Assembly: GCA_013399875.1 (NCBI GenBank)
Contig: VXAZ01003885.1
Span: forward strand, 330 to 64,329
DNA from: Gymnorhina tibicen
Lineage: Eukaryota > Chordata > Aves > Passeriformes > Artamidae
DNA: 64,000 nucleotides
Direction: 5' to 3'
This document shows, piece by piece, positions 24,901 to 36,200 of this stretch. The notes under the pieces are model-generated. The model did no database searches and was not told the DNA's origin. It was given only the letters and a program-made list of their open reading frames with translations. Made by a program: the position numbers and the translations under genes. How positions within the stretch are numbered: the first letter of the stretch is position 1; each line of letters begins with the position of its first letter.

Positions 24901-25789
24901 TGCTGAGTGAGGTTTACAGTGTGTTCCCAGGTTTTGCTGCCTTGGAGCCACAATGGGAGTGTAAACACAGGGAGAAGAGCAAAGCAGGGAGCCATGGAGG
25001 TGCAGAGAGGGACAGGCTGAGCACTGCTGAAGGCACTCAGCTGCACAAACACCTGAAACGAGCTCACCAGTATCGTCTGCAAAAAACCACCCACTAAGTC
25101 CTGCTTTATTTGACCTTTGTCCCCATGATAATAATGGCAGAGCAACAGAAAACTCTCTAATGTGCTTGCAGCGTAATAAAGTAACCCCACTAGGAATAAA
25201 ATCTCCAGCAATTACTGTGCCAGGTATTATGCTGATTTATCAAATTGCAGTTGAAAGTCAAGAAGAGTTGAGGAGACAGTGATAAAACATCTGATCTCAA
25301 CTCTGACTCTAAATTACCCTTCTGGCCAGAGCAGTATTTCATCCAGAGGAATTGTTATTCTTCTCTTCCTCTTCAAAAGTTATCATTCAAACTGATAATT
25401 TTGCACTCCTTGTGTTTTGGAGGAAGCACTTTGCCTGCACTGTGTGATGAGCTGCCAAGGGGGTGCTGAGTTTTTGGGGCTTGGACTCACAGACCTCCCG
25501 CTGCAGGGCGGAGCACATGGAATGGAAGCAAACTGACAGTGCATCATCCCTGCGAGACACGGGCTCTTTTTTGGGCTCTTCAGTCCGCAGAAAGATGGCA
25601 AAGGTGCCTCATGTCACGTTAGCTTGGTGGGCAGAGCCTTTCCAGTCCCTGGGGACAGTGGTGGGTGGAGGGCAGGTGAAGCACAGCTGGTCCTGCTGAG
25701 GAGGTTCACATCCCAACCCTTGTACCATGCAGCAAGGAGCCCACCGGGAGTACTGGGTAGCTCTGGTACCAGGCAGCTCTGGTGCCTGC
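21979..25789. other. intergenic, mostly unique
   Basis: The longest repeat-poor stretch of the spacer. It has AT-rich patches near 22700-22910, 23530-23650, 24650-24760 and 25110-25270, and a faint CR1-like string near 23320-23370. No coding exon is recognised. Confidence 0.4.
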
Positions 25790-26285
25790 AACATAAGGAG
25801 GATGTGAAACTGTTGGAGAAGGTCCAGAGGAGGCCACAGAGTTCCTGAGGGCACTGGAGCACCTCCCCTCTGGAGACAGGCTGAGAAAGTTGGGGCTGTT
25901 CAACCCGGAGAAGAGAAGGTTGTCTGGAGACCTCCCAGCACATTTCCAGTGTGTGAAGGGGCTGCAGGGAAGTGGGAGAGCGACTCTTCCTTGGGAAGTG
26001 TAGGGACAGGACAAGGGGGAACGAGATCAAACTGAAAGAGGGGAAATTAATTTTGATTATATGTGAAGAAGAAATTCTCCCTTGTGAGGGTGGGGAGGCC
26101 CTGGCACAGGGTGCCCAGAGAAGCTGGGGCTGCCCCTGGATCCCTGGCAGTGTCCAAGGCCAGGTTGGACGGGGCTTGGAGCAGCCTGGGATCGTGGAAG
26201 GTGTCCCTGCCCATGGCAGGGGGTGAAAGGACATGGGCTTTAAGGTCTTTCCAACCCAAACTGTTCTGGGATTCTATGATCCCAG
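25790..26285 (+). repeat. CR1 LINE fragment (about 500 bp)
   Basis: A long sense copy. It contains GTCCAGAGGAGGCCACAGAG, CAACCCGGAGAAGAGAAGG, GGAGGCCCTGGCACAGGGTG and the tail TTCTGGGATTCTATGATCCC. Confidence 0.94.
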
Positions 26286-27739
26286 GGTTGCATCCGTGGG
26301 CTGGGCCATGCCACAGTGGCAGTGGGGATGTTATGGTGGCCACCACTCTGGTGAAGCACAGGTGTGTCTGGGAGGGGGAGCTGGAGGTGCTGTGCAGCCC
26401 GTGCTGGGTCTGACATCCAACCTCTGCCCAGCACTGCCCAGGCTGAGGGTCCTGGTGCTGTGCCCAGAGCCAGGTCCAGGGCTACAACTCATTTCCTTCG
26501 CCATGGACTCGCTCTACATCTGGACTCCAGGACCTTTGGGAACAGGGACACTTGCCAAGGTTCAAGCCTGCTCTTGGTGGGGACCAGGACCTCACCAAGG
26601 CTGGCACAAGGCCCCTGCTTCCAGCACATGCTGCAGTTGCCAGGGACCTGGGATTTATCAAATGCAGTCCTTTCCTTTGATCCTTCTTGTGTAAAGCTCT
26701 CGATATTGCTTGTCAGGGCTGCTTTCCCTTCCATTCCATCACCTCAGTAATGATAACACAGATGTAACAAAGTGTCCTCCCAGCGATGCCAGGGCATTCG
26801 TGGCCCTGCACCATGGGCACAGCTCAGGGTGGTGCCCCAGGAGAATCCACAGACCCTTTCCACACCCCCTGGCCATGTGGGAGGCTGCGTCCTGGTGGGG
26901 CAGTGGGATGCTGGTGGATACTCCCCACTTCTGTGGGAGCCAGGCATGGCTGTCCAGAGGCATCCACCTGGGGCTGTGCTCGAAGGGTTAACACTGCTGA
27001 GATGCTGCTGTCGAGGTTTGTTAAACCCCCTATTACATCCTGCAGCACTGCTAATTATGTGTTCATAAACCAAAGTCAATTAGCCAGGGCTCTCCCTGCT
27101 CCTGCCTCTTGACATCCCTCTCCATCATTAGCCCAAAATCTGGGAATGCCTGCCTTGGTCCTGCCCCCTGCCCTGCCAGCCCCCCACCCCAAAGCTGTTC
27201 CAGAGCCTTTTGAGGGTCCAGCTGGGGCTCTTTGACTAAAACTGGGAGCTCCACAGCTCATCCTGCTCCAGAACACCACCTCTGCTTTGCAACTGCTGGG
27301 GCAGGTGGAGAGGAGGTGGAGGGGAGCCAATATCCTTCTTCAAATATGGGAAAAATTACCGCAACAAGGAAAGCAATAAACTCTTCCTTATGTTCCAAAG
27401 CAAGGGATTTGCTTTGTAGGGAGAGAGATTTAGGTTATCTGCCTGGAATTTAAAGGTTTTTGAAGGGAGGTTAGGCACACAGACAGGGTTTAGGTAGAGC
27501 TGACCCTGCCCTGAGGCTTCTTGAGACCCCGGCTACTGAATTTTCCACCACTGTTAATAACAGACCAAGGGTTCAGAGCAGGGGAAAGCTCCCCCAGCCA
27601 CACCACCCCTGCCTGGGTGGTGTGGCAGGGTGGCAAATGTCCAGTGACCCCAATTCTCCACCCAACCCTGGGCCCCAGGTTCTGACCCTCAGGGCTGGGG
27701 CTGAACCGCTTTGTTGAATTGGATGCCTCCTTTCAGCAC
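26286..27739. other. intergenic, nothing recognised
   Basis: Unique-looking, moderately GC-rich sequence. Several chance open frames show no family resemblance. Confidence 0.4.
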
Positions 27740-28062
27740 TTGAAGAGGCTGATAAAGATGGAGAACAGCAAAGGCCGATGGTGACAGGATAAGTGGGAAT
27801 GGATTTAAACTGAAAGGGAAGAAATTCAGATTGGCTACTGGGAAGGAATTGTTCCTCCCTGTGAGGGTGGGGAGGCCCTGGCACAGGGTGTCCAGAGAAG
27901 CTGTGACTGCCCCTGCAACCCTGGAAGTGTCCAAGGCCAGGTTGGACAGGGCTTGGAGCAGCCTGGGATCGTGGAAGGTGTCCCTGCCCATGGCAGGAGT
28001 GGAACAAGATGGTCTTTAAGGTCCCTTCCAACCCAAACCATTCTGTGAATCTGTGAACCGGC
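27740..28062 (+). repeat. CR1 LINE 3' fragment (about 320 bp)
   Basis: Sense copy from AGGATAAGTGGGAATGG through GGAGGCCCTGGCACAGGGTG to AACCCAAACCATTCTGTGAA. Confidence 0.93.
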
Positions 28063-29004
28063 CATGATGGTGGACAGGAGGCTCAGCTCCCAGTCACTTC
28101 CCTGGAGCAATTCCAGGTCCATGATAATTAGCCAACAGCTGGAATACCATTTAAGCACAGCTGCCATCATGCAAATTTAGAGATTAGTAGGGATTAAAGT
28201 GGTTTGGAAAGCCTCACAACTTCTCATTAATGCTCCGGGCTCTCTAATAGCCAACTGCCCTTCATTCCTGAGATGGCTCCACATCCCCAAGACTGGAGAT
28301 GGGTCGCCATGCCCCCCGTGGTGCCCCACAGCAGCCACCAGCCCTCTGAGAGAAGCAGAAGCGGCAGGGCAGCCCTGCAGAAATGTAGGGAGGTGGCCAG
28401 AAAGTTGTTAAAAATGTGGTTATTGCTTTGCACAGTTCCTCTTAAATTGGCAAGGTCACCTTTCAGTGGCTCCCTGCACTGCTGTCCCACAAACCTCAGG
28501 GTGGGCCTCCGAAGGGCTCCTAATCCACTGTCACAGTGACCCAAAGGTGACCCAGCTGGGGCTGCCTGCTGGGCTGTGGGGGAATGGACATCGTGGGTGG
28601 CACCTTCCTTCAGACTGGACAAACCACAAGGACCCGGTGGCACCAAAACTCCCAGTGGTGATCCCTTCCAGCCTTTCTCCCAGGGCTGGAAACCTCCCTG
28701 CTGCGATTTCAGAGACTCAAGGCCACTCACCCGCCACGCGCACAAGGAATTAACATTTCAGAAGCTCTCCCTGGAGTAAATCTTGTCTCCTCACTGTGAT
28801 CACTCAAGGAAGGTTTTCATAATGTTACATTTCCCCCCCTTATTTTAATCATTGCATATTTAGGAGAAATCTGGCTCTGATATTGCGGAGCGGGAAGAGG
28901 CTGGGGCAGGTGAGAATGTGATGGGAGGGGAGGAAGGGATGGAAAGCTGAGGAGGACAAGGCAGGGGCCACTTCCAGGGTTTCCCCCAGAATAAGGAGAG
29001 ACTG
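28063..29004. other. intergenic, nothing recognised
   Basis: The space between the last CR1 copy and the TOX2 polyadenylation region. It is unique sequence without a recognised gene. Confidence 0.4.
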
Positions 29005-30167
29005 CTTCAGCTCTACTTTTCATACGTTTTATTATAAAGAAAGGTAAGATAAGCATTGTGAACCGAATGTGCCAGGTGCTGCCAAAGCAGCGCCCTCAAA
29101 CAAAATAAAAAATAAAAAAAAACCCCAAAAATGCACCTTATGAGAAACTGTAATTATGCTCTCTAATTTTTCATAAATAGACAAAAATCATTGTCAGCAA
29201 TTTTTTAAATAGATGGACATATGGCCGGAAAAAAAATAATAATGCCATACAACATGGATATAAATTGTCCATTTCTTGCTGTACAAATAATAGAAACAAG
29301 TTTGGCAGGCTTTTTTTGTTGGTTTTTTATACACATCTCCCTTCTATGTATAACTAAAAAATGTGCTACAATTAATATAAAATGCTTTTACTATAAAGTA
29401 AACTACTAATTTCTTTCACAAAAAAATCTTAAAGATGTCTTTAGCACAGCTCTAAAACACTTAGTAAACTACTTACAACTATCCAACAAATTATATTTTC
29501 ATGATCTCTTTCACATTTGTCCTCTCGTAGTTTGCCTTCTGCTCTCTCCCCCACCTACCTAGCAATAGTTTTGATTTATTTTTGTAATTTTTTTTCGCCA
29601 GACCATCCAAGGCCTTTGCATGTACAATATTCACACAAACTTCACATTTTCTTGCACAAAGTTTAGTGCTGTTAGCAAGTCAAAAGAGTGCATCCTCCTA
29701 CTGAGCTGGCCTAATGCTGCAGGACACCAGACCTGGGTTTATGCTGCATCTAAAAGCAGTTCACTAGGAAAATAGTCTGTAGCTAAGCTGATGGCAAGCA
29801 GAAAAACGGTGTCCTTAGTTTAATTTCTCTTTTTTTTTTTGTCGGTTTTGCGCTTGTTTTATTTTTTTTTTTTTTAAATTTGAATTTTCTCTCTTTATTT
29901 ATTTTTTTGTTCTTTGCGATTTTCGAGGTGGGGTTTTTTTTTCGTGGGGCTTTCCATGGAAAGTGGACTTTTTTTTTCTTTATTTAGAGTTCAAAAATAA
30001 AAGGAAAGAAAGAAAACTGCTCTTAGAGCCTGGAAACGAAGCCAGCGCCGAGGTGTGGTGGCAGCTGTCCCGCCCGTCCGACCTGCTCGTGCCTCCCCGC
30101 GTGGGCTGCAGGACAGACCCTCTCAAGTGTCCTTCATCTGAGCCTCCTCCCAGAGGGATGCTGAGCC
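29005..30167 (-). other. TOX2: TOX2 3' untranslated region
   Basis: T-rich on the + strand, so A-rich in the transcript, CR1-free, and containing several AATAAA signals on the - strand. The most distal good one is at 29028-29033, giving about 1.15 kb of 3' UTR; proximal signals near 29880 and 29980 could give a short form. The extent is inferred from composition and signals. Confidence 0.6.
29028..29033 (-). terminator. TOX2: probable distal polyadenylation signal of TOX2
   Basis: AATAAA on the - strand at the point where the A/T-rich block ends. Confidence 0.5.
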
Positions 30168-30204
30168 TTAGGTGAGGTAGAGTGCCTTGTCCCTTGGCAG
30201 CATG
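30168..30204 (-). CDS. TOX2: TOX2 terminal coding exon
   Basis: After the acceptor TTCTCTTACAG, one base completes the split Ser codon. Eleven codons [11 protein letters not shown] and TAA (30170-30168) follow. The sequence matches the family C-terminus (LPRDKSLYLT type), which fixes the splice. Confidence 0.9.
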
Positions 30205-33200
30205 CTGTAAGAGAAAGCAGAGGCACAGCGTGAGACGGGCAGGGAAGGGGCTGGGCAGGAGCTGGCACAGCTGGCACACGGTCTTGTGCCCACGCCGTGG
30301 CTTTTGGGGTGGTGCTGTTTTGGTTTTTATCTGATTTTTCTCTTATAGGTTCTCTGTATTCTTTACACATATATTTGTAGCCTACTGTATTAGTGGCTAG
30401 TTTTCCCAGTGGTTTCCCATGCCCTTTCCCTAGGCAGAAAGACAAAACATATTCCAAAGCCCTTATCCTATCTTGAGAGAAGCAAGAACCTATCTCGGTT
30501 CTCCCTGGTTACCAAGGTGGAAAAACAGCTCTTCAGGCACAATTTCGTCAACAAAGTACAGTCCCATGTAAGGGGGAGGAGATTTAGAAGGGGCTTGAGC
30601 TGGGGGGGGGAATTGCATCACCACTTGTGCTCCTAATTGGTGCTTTTGTGTCAATTATGCTAATTTACCAAACTTATAAAACTGTGTGCACCCCGTGGGG
30701 CTGGGCTTTTGTGGGCATTTTTCCATAACTGCCCCTGGAGGCCTCCAATAAAGATCCACCTTAATGTTACCTCCCACACTAATATTACCTCGAAAGTGTG
30801 TGTTGCTTCATTTCTAGGCTGAAAAAGGCATCAAGGGGAGGCTGCAGACAGAGGGACCAGGCAGAGGCGCAGCAGGATCATTTAGGTTGGAAAAGCCCTC
30901 CAAGATCAAGTCCAACCATTCTCCCAGCACTGCCAAACCACATCCCCAAGTGTCACATCCACACGGTTTTTAAAGCCCCCCAGGGATGGTGGCTCTGCCA
31001 CTGCCCTGGGCAGCTCTTCCAATGCTTGAACACTTTCCATGCAGAAATTTTTTCCAAATACCCAATTTAAACCTCCCCTGGCACAACTTGGGGCTGTTTC
31101 CTCTTGTCCTGCCCCTTGTTACCTGGAAAAAAAGACTGACCCCCACCTGGCTACACCCTCTTTCAGGGGGTAGCCCTGACCTAACCCTAACCCTAGGGGG
31201 TAACACTAACTCTAACCCTAAATTTCAGGCTGTAGTTGTAGACAGCGAGAAGGTCCCCCTAAGAGTAAGAGTTGGGTGCAATTTTATTTCTTCCTCAATT
31301 TCAACTATAAGAGCTACAACATCAGTTCCTTCCTGAGGCTTAATTGCTGCTCTTGCTGAGGTTCCAGGGCAGGGTCAGCTCTGGGTGTCCCTGCAGATCC
31401 CACCCGGAGGATGCTGGAATGCTCTGCCTGGGATCAGCCCCAGGGCCACCATCCCCTGCTTCGCCACACCTGAGGCTGAGCCACGGAGGTTTAGAGAGCA
31501 GCTTTTGGATAAAATGGGCTCATTCTGACACTACATAAGGAGAGCCCAAAGAGGGAGCCCAGATGCTCTTTTGTTTCAGGACACAGTAGGGAGAGAAGTG
31601 GCTGAAGTCCCTCTCCCCTGGCTGATGATCTATGGAGGTTTTGCTCTGAAATCCAGGACTTTTGATGGGGTTTATCACCTGCACAGACATGATGGAAACA
31701 TCACTGGCTCCATAAAGACATCTTGGCCTTAAAACGTGGTGAAGAATATTAAAAATCTTGGGAGGTTCTGGTGTGGGTGTGTTTGTGAGTGGAATAATAG
31801 GGCAGGGGCAGACAGCAAGGCAGGGCTGTTGATAGAGCTGTCTTCCCATAGAGTCAAGAGCCCGCCCTTTGCTAATCTCCACATTTTATAATCTGCATTT
31901 AAAATGCAGAGTCTTCCCTCCTGCACTCAGGAAAGATTTAATGCCACTGAGCAGCAGCGAGGTATTCCAGTCCTAAAACTTCATTAATTTTACACAACGC
32001 GCTACGGAACATTTCCCAGTTCATTACGAAGTATTACCATAAATAATTGAATCCAAACTAAGTGCAGTTGTGATGGGTTATCTTTGCCTTTTTATGGTGT
32101 TTGCTCATTCAGCTCCTGATTTGGAAAATTCCCTCCCCTTTGAAGAGGATCACTTCATTGTTGGAAGGAATTAGGGAGGTTATAAATGTCTGGATCTAGT
32201 GGCTGTACATGGTTTTCTGTGCCTGGACAAGGTGCAATGGACAGTGTCACATCTTTTAGCCTAAAGGAGAGTGGGAAGAGAGGAGAGAAGCTGCTAAAGG
32301 ATGACAGCCAAAAAGAACCTAATCCGTGCCTTGCAAATGAGAGGAAGGATGTGGAAAGATGAATCCAGTTCAGTGTTATCCCAAAAATACCTGAATGTGA
32401 GGGGACAAGGGTAAAGCATAGAATGTTTTAGGATGGAAAGGACACAACCCCGAAGAAGGTGTGGAAAGAGTTGTAATCACAAAACAAGGCAGAAAAAACA
32501 AGAGAGGTGCTTTGAGGAGTTAAGATTTAATTAGGGATTAAGGAAGATTTGCACATGATTGTGAACCAAGCTGCACCTCTGGTAGAGGTGAGGCAGCTCC
32601 CTTGGAGAAAGTCACTGTGAAACAGAGGAATTCAGTGCCTAGGAAAGAGCAAGTGCCAGAATCAGGCTGTCAGGTGAGGGAGACAGGGGACCAGGAAAGG
32701 CGTTTGCGATGTGGTGGCAAAAAAGCATTGAAATTGTGTGCTGCAGTCGCTTGTGGGAAGTGATAGCCAAACACCAAGCAGAAGCTGGGAAATGCTCCCC
32801 ATGTCTTTGCTCACAGACTAGGACAGCTTGGGCTTCAGCCCGGAAAGAGCCAGGAAAATTGGATGGAAGTCAGTAAGCAAAAAGTCATTAAGAATAGGGA
32901 GAGCAGGAGATAAGAAACATTTAAAACTCTCTCTCCAGCATGGCTGAGTTATGAATTAAGGACTGCCTGCTCACAGGATCCCAGAATCTGCAGGGCACAA
33001 GGGAAGAAGTGTCATTTGATGGCATTTTAACTAGCAAGGATAGTCTGGGAAACAAAAATCCCTACAGCAGTTCCCTCACTAGATAGAGAAGGACAGAGAG
33101 AAAGACAACCTTGTCAGTTTTTCGGAAGTTAGCTGGATGACAAACACAAAGGAAAATGAGGCTTGGGAGGTTTTACCCCATCTAACCCAGTGCCAACAGA

Positions 33201-36200
33201 TGTTGGAATCTAAAGAAATATCAAGGTTAGACACGAAATAAAAATCATAACCCAACAGGGCCGTCTGTGTGCTGGGGAGGTTGGGACGATCCTCTCTTCC
33301 AGGAGTCCGGGACTCCACAGCTGAGTCACATCTCATCAAGGAATAATCCCTTCTCTTTCCAGCCAGATTTTGCTCCTCACAGTGCTGCTTTAATTGCAAT
33401 TAAGCCGAATGCGCTTCTGAGGTTGAAATGGGACATTACATGATCCAGAGACTTCCCAAGTATACCTAGGGCAGCACTGATGAATCAAACCCAGCGAGAC
33501 ATCCCTTTATCACTCCTGTAGCCAAGCTGTGCTGATGGTTGGACCCACCCAGCTCATGGCAAGGTGCTGTGGAGGAGCCCAATGACAACTCTGAATGTCA
33601 CTTGGGAATTAGTAAAAAGAGCATTGGAGAAAGCAGCAGAGTCAGAAAGATCATGGAATCACAGAGTGGGTTGTGTGGGAACGGGCCTTAAAGCTCATCT
33701 CGTTCCCATGGGCACCTTCCACCATCCCAGGTTGCTCCAAGCCCTGTCCAACCTGGCCTTGGACACTGCCAGGGATCTGGGGGCAGCCACAGCTTCTCTG
33801 GGCACCCTGTGCCAGGGCCTCCCCACCCTCACAGGGAGGAATTCCTTCCCAATATCCCATCTAGCCCATCTAGCTGTTCCCCCTTGTCCCATCATTCCTT
33901 GCCCTGGATGAGCTGATCCAGATCATCTCTTTTCCTGGCTTGTGAGCGACCTTGAGGCACAGGGAGCTGCAGCCCTACAGATGTCTGGGAATGCTCCAGG
34001 TGATGCAGAGGGGAAACTGAGGCTGCAGCAGAAGCAGGAGGTGATGGCACTGCTGGCACACCAGGCCTTACAATAAATGAGAACAATCCAGCTTTGGGCA
34101 CTGGCTGCCAGCAGCTCCTGTGTCTTTAGTCACACGAGATGGGCTCCATCCTGAGCTGACACTACGATATTTTTCAGTGCACTAAGCACTCTCTGCAGGA
34201 CTGATTTCTATCCATCTGAGTTCCTTGCTATAATCTACTCTAATAATTATCTGGAAGTCTCTGCATAATCTCTGTGGTTTTAGAATGACTTTTTTTTCCC
34301 CAGGAAGCTGTGATAAACCCATGAAATTTGATATTTCTGCTGTGACAAAGGCATGAAATGCGTGAGCTTTGATCAGGAATTGCATGGGCCCTCTGCTTAC
34401 AGTGTGGCACTCCAGCCAGATGTCACAGAGCTTGTTTTAGCAACAGAGAGCTCAATCCTCACTGCTATTGGAACGCTTCACCTGTTTCTGGAGTGCCCTG
34501 GGCTTTCTGCATGGGACCCAGGCAGTGGGATTTGCAGAGGGAATCAAATGTTTTCCCAACTGATCCCTTAAGAAGTGATGCTTATTTTCAGGGGAGTTCA
34601 TCCCTGGGATCTGCCCAGCACCTCTGGGAATTGGGATCCATGTGCCACAACCCTCCAAGCACCTTTAGCATTTTGCCCACAACATGTGAAGTGACTTTTA
34701 CAAGCAGGTCCTGATCATGTTCCTTCTTTCAGGCTGTCTGCAGAGACTTCAGGAAGGAGCATGCAAAGGTCAGATCTATCCATGTCCCCAGGCAGGCCAA
34801 CAGCAGGGATATTCTAATGGATCAGCCAGTTATTTATTTCCCTGGAAGAAATAAATGTCTGTACAGTCTGTGCCCAGCCCAGCAGTTGTAAGTGCTCTGC
34901 TGGCACAGACAGGAGCTGTGCTTGGAGAAGCCTGGGAGCTGGTTGTTATCTCTGGTGAAAGCACCGTGTTCCAGCACTTGAAGGAAATCAATACTCTGAT
35001 GGTATCCAGCCTCCTTCCCAGCCTGCTCCCACAGAGAGCCCCAGGAATGTTCCATGGAGCACAACAGAGTCTCCAAACCATTGGGGCTGAGCCAAGAGCA
35101 GTGGGTTAGGCAGAGGTTGGAAATGGCTTCCACACCCTCCCCGTCCCCCAGCTTGAAGTCTGTCCTGATGTTTTCATTTATTGGGGAATTTGAGCGGCAT
35201 TGAAGGGACCTTCATGCTGGCACATTCGTGCCAGAGCTTGTAGGGCACAAGGGGAAGATCTGTGCAGATGTCTGTGGGGTTTTCCTACATGGTGCAGGGG
35301 GATGGAGCATCCTGTGGCTCTGGGGAGGACTGAGGATTTGTTACACTGCCAGGGTGAATTCCCAGGGATGATAAGGGACCTGCTGGTGGACACAATTATG
35401 GGCGGCTGTGGTCTTGGTGCCAAGGGCAATTGCTTTAGGAACAGAAGGACATTGTTTACCTTAGAATCATGGAATGGGTTGGGTTGGAAGGGATCTTAAA
35501 GCCCATCTCAATCCCCCCCCCTGCCATGGGCAGGGACACCTTCTACGATCCCAGGTTGCTCCAAGCCCTGTCCAACCTGGCCTTGGACACTTCCAGGGAT
35601 CCAGGGGCAGCCACAGCTTCTCTGGGCACCCTGTGCCAGGGCCTCAGCACTCTCATAGGGAAGGATTTCTTCCTCTCATATGATCTAAATTTCTTCTCTC
35701 TCAGTTTATAGCCATTCCCCCTTGTCCTATCACTATCTGCCCTTGAAATTAGTTGTTCTCCAAATTTTTTATAAGACTCTTTAAGTACTGGAAGACCACA
35801 TCAAGGCCTGGCCTTATGGACACGGTTGCTTTCAAACCTCCAGGGACTCTGCTGGAGGGACTGCTCCAGAAGGAAATGTGTCTAACCTTTCCATGGAAGG
35901 GAAACAAATAAAAAAAAAGAAAAAAAAAAAAAAAATCTTTTCATGTCCAGTAAAGAATTTATCCATGATTTTTAAGCTACCTGCTTCTATAGCACCACTT
36001 CAGTGAGCCTACAGAGATGAGGGAGCCTCGAACTTCCCTGACCACAACTGACTGCACATTTTAGGGCAGACACTGAGCTGTTGTTCACTGTCCCAGCCCA
36101 CATGTGCACTAGCAATGAGCTATTTTGTCTACTGGCCTGCAGTGGTTGACCCCACACTCTCTGCTGGGGTAGTCGTTGTCCCACTCAGTGCTTCCTGGAG

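Noticed and set aside
25614..26234. 206-codon frame on the - strand
   Set aside because: It is the antisense of a CR1 fragment. Many frames of this kind, with [22 protein letters not shown] strings, recur at each CR1 copy.
30125..30855. TCAAG pair as target duplication for the LTR-like element in the last TOX2 intron
   Set aside because: Such an element would enclose the terminal TOX2 coding exon, which is conserved and older.
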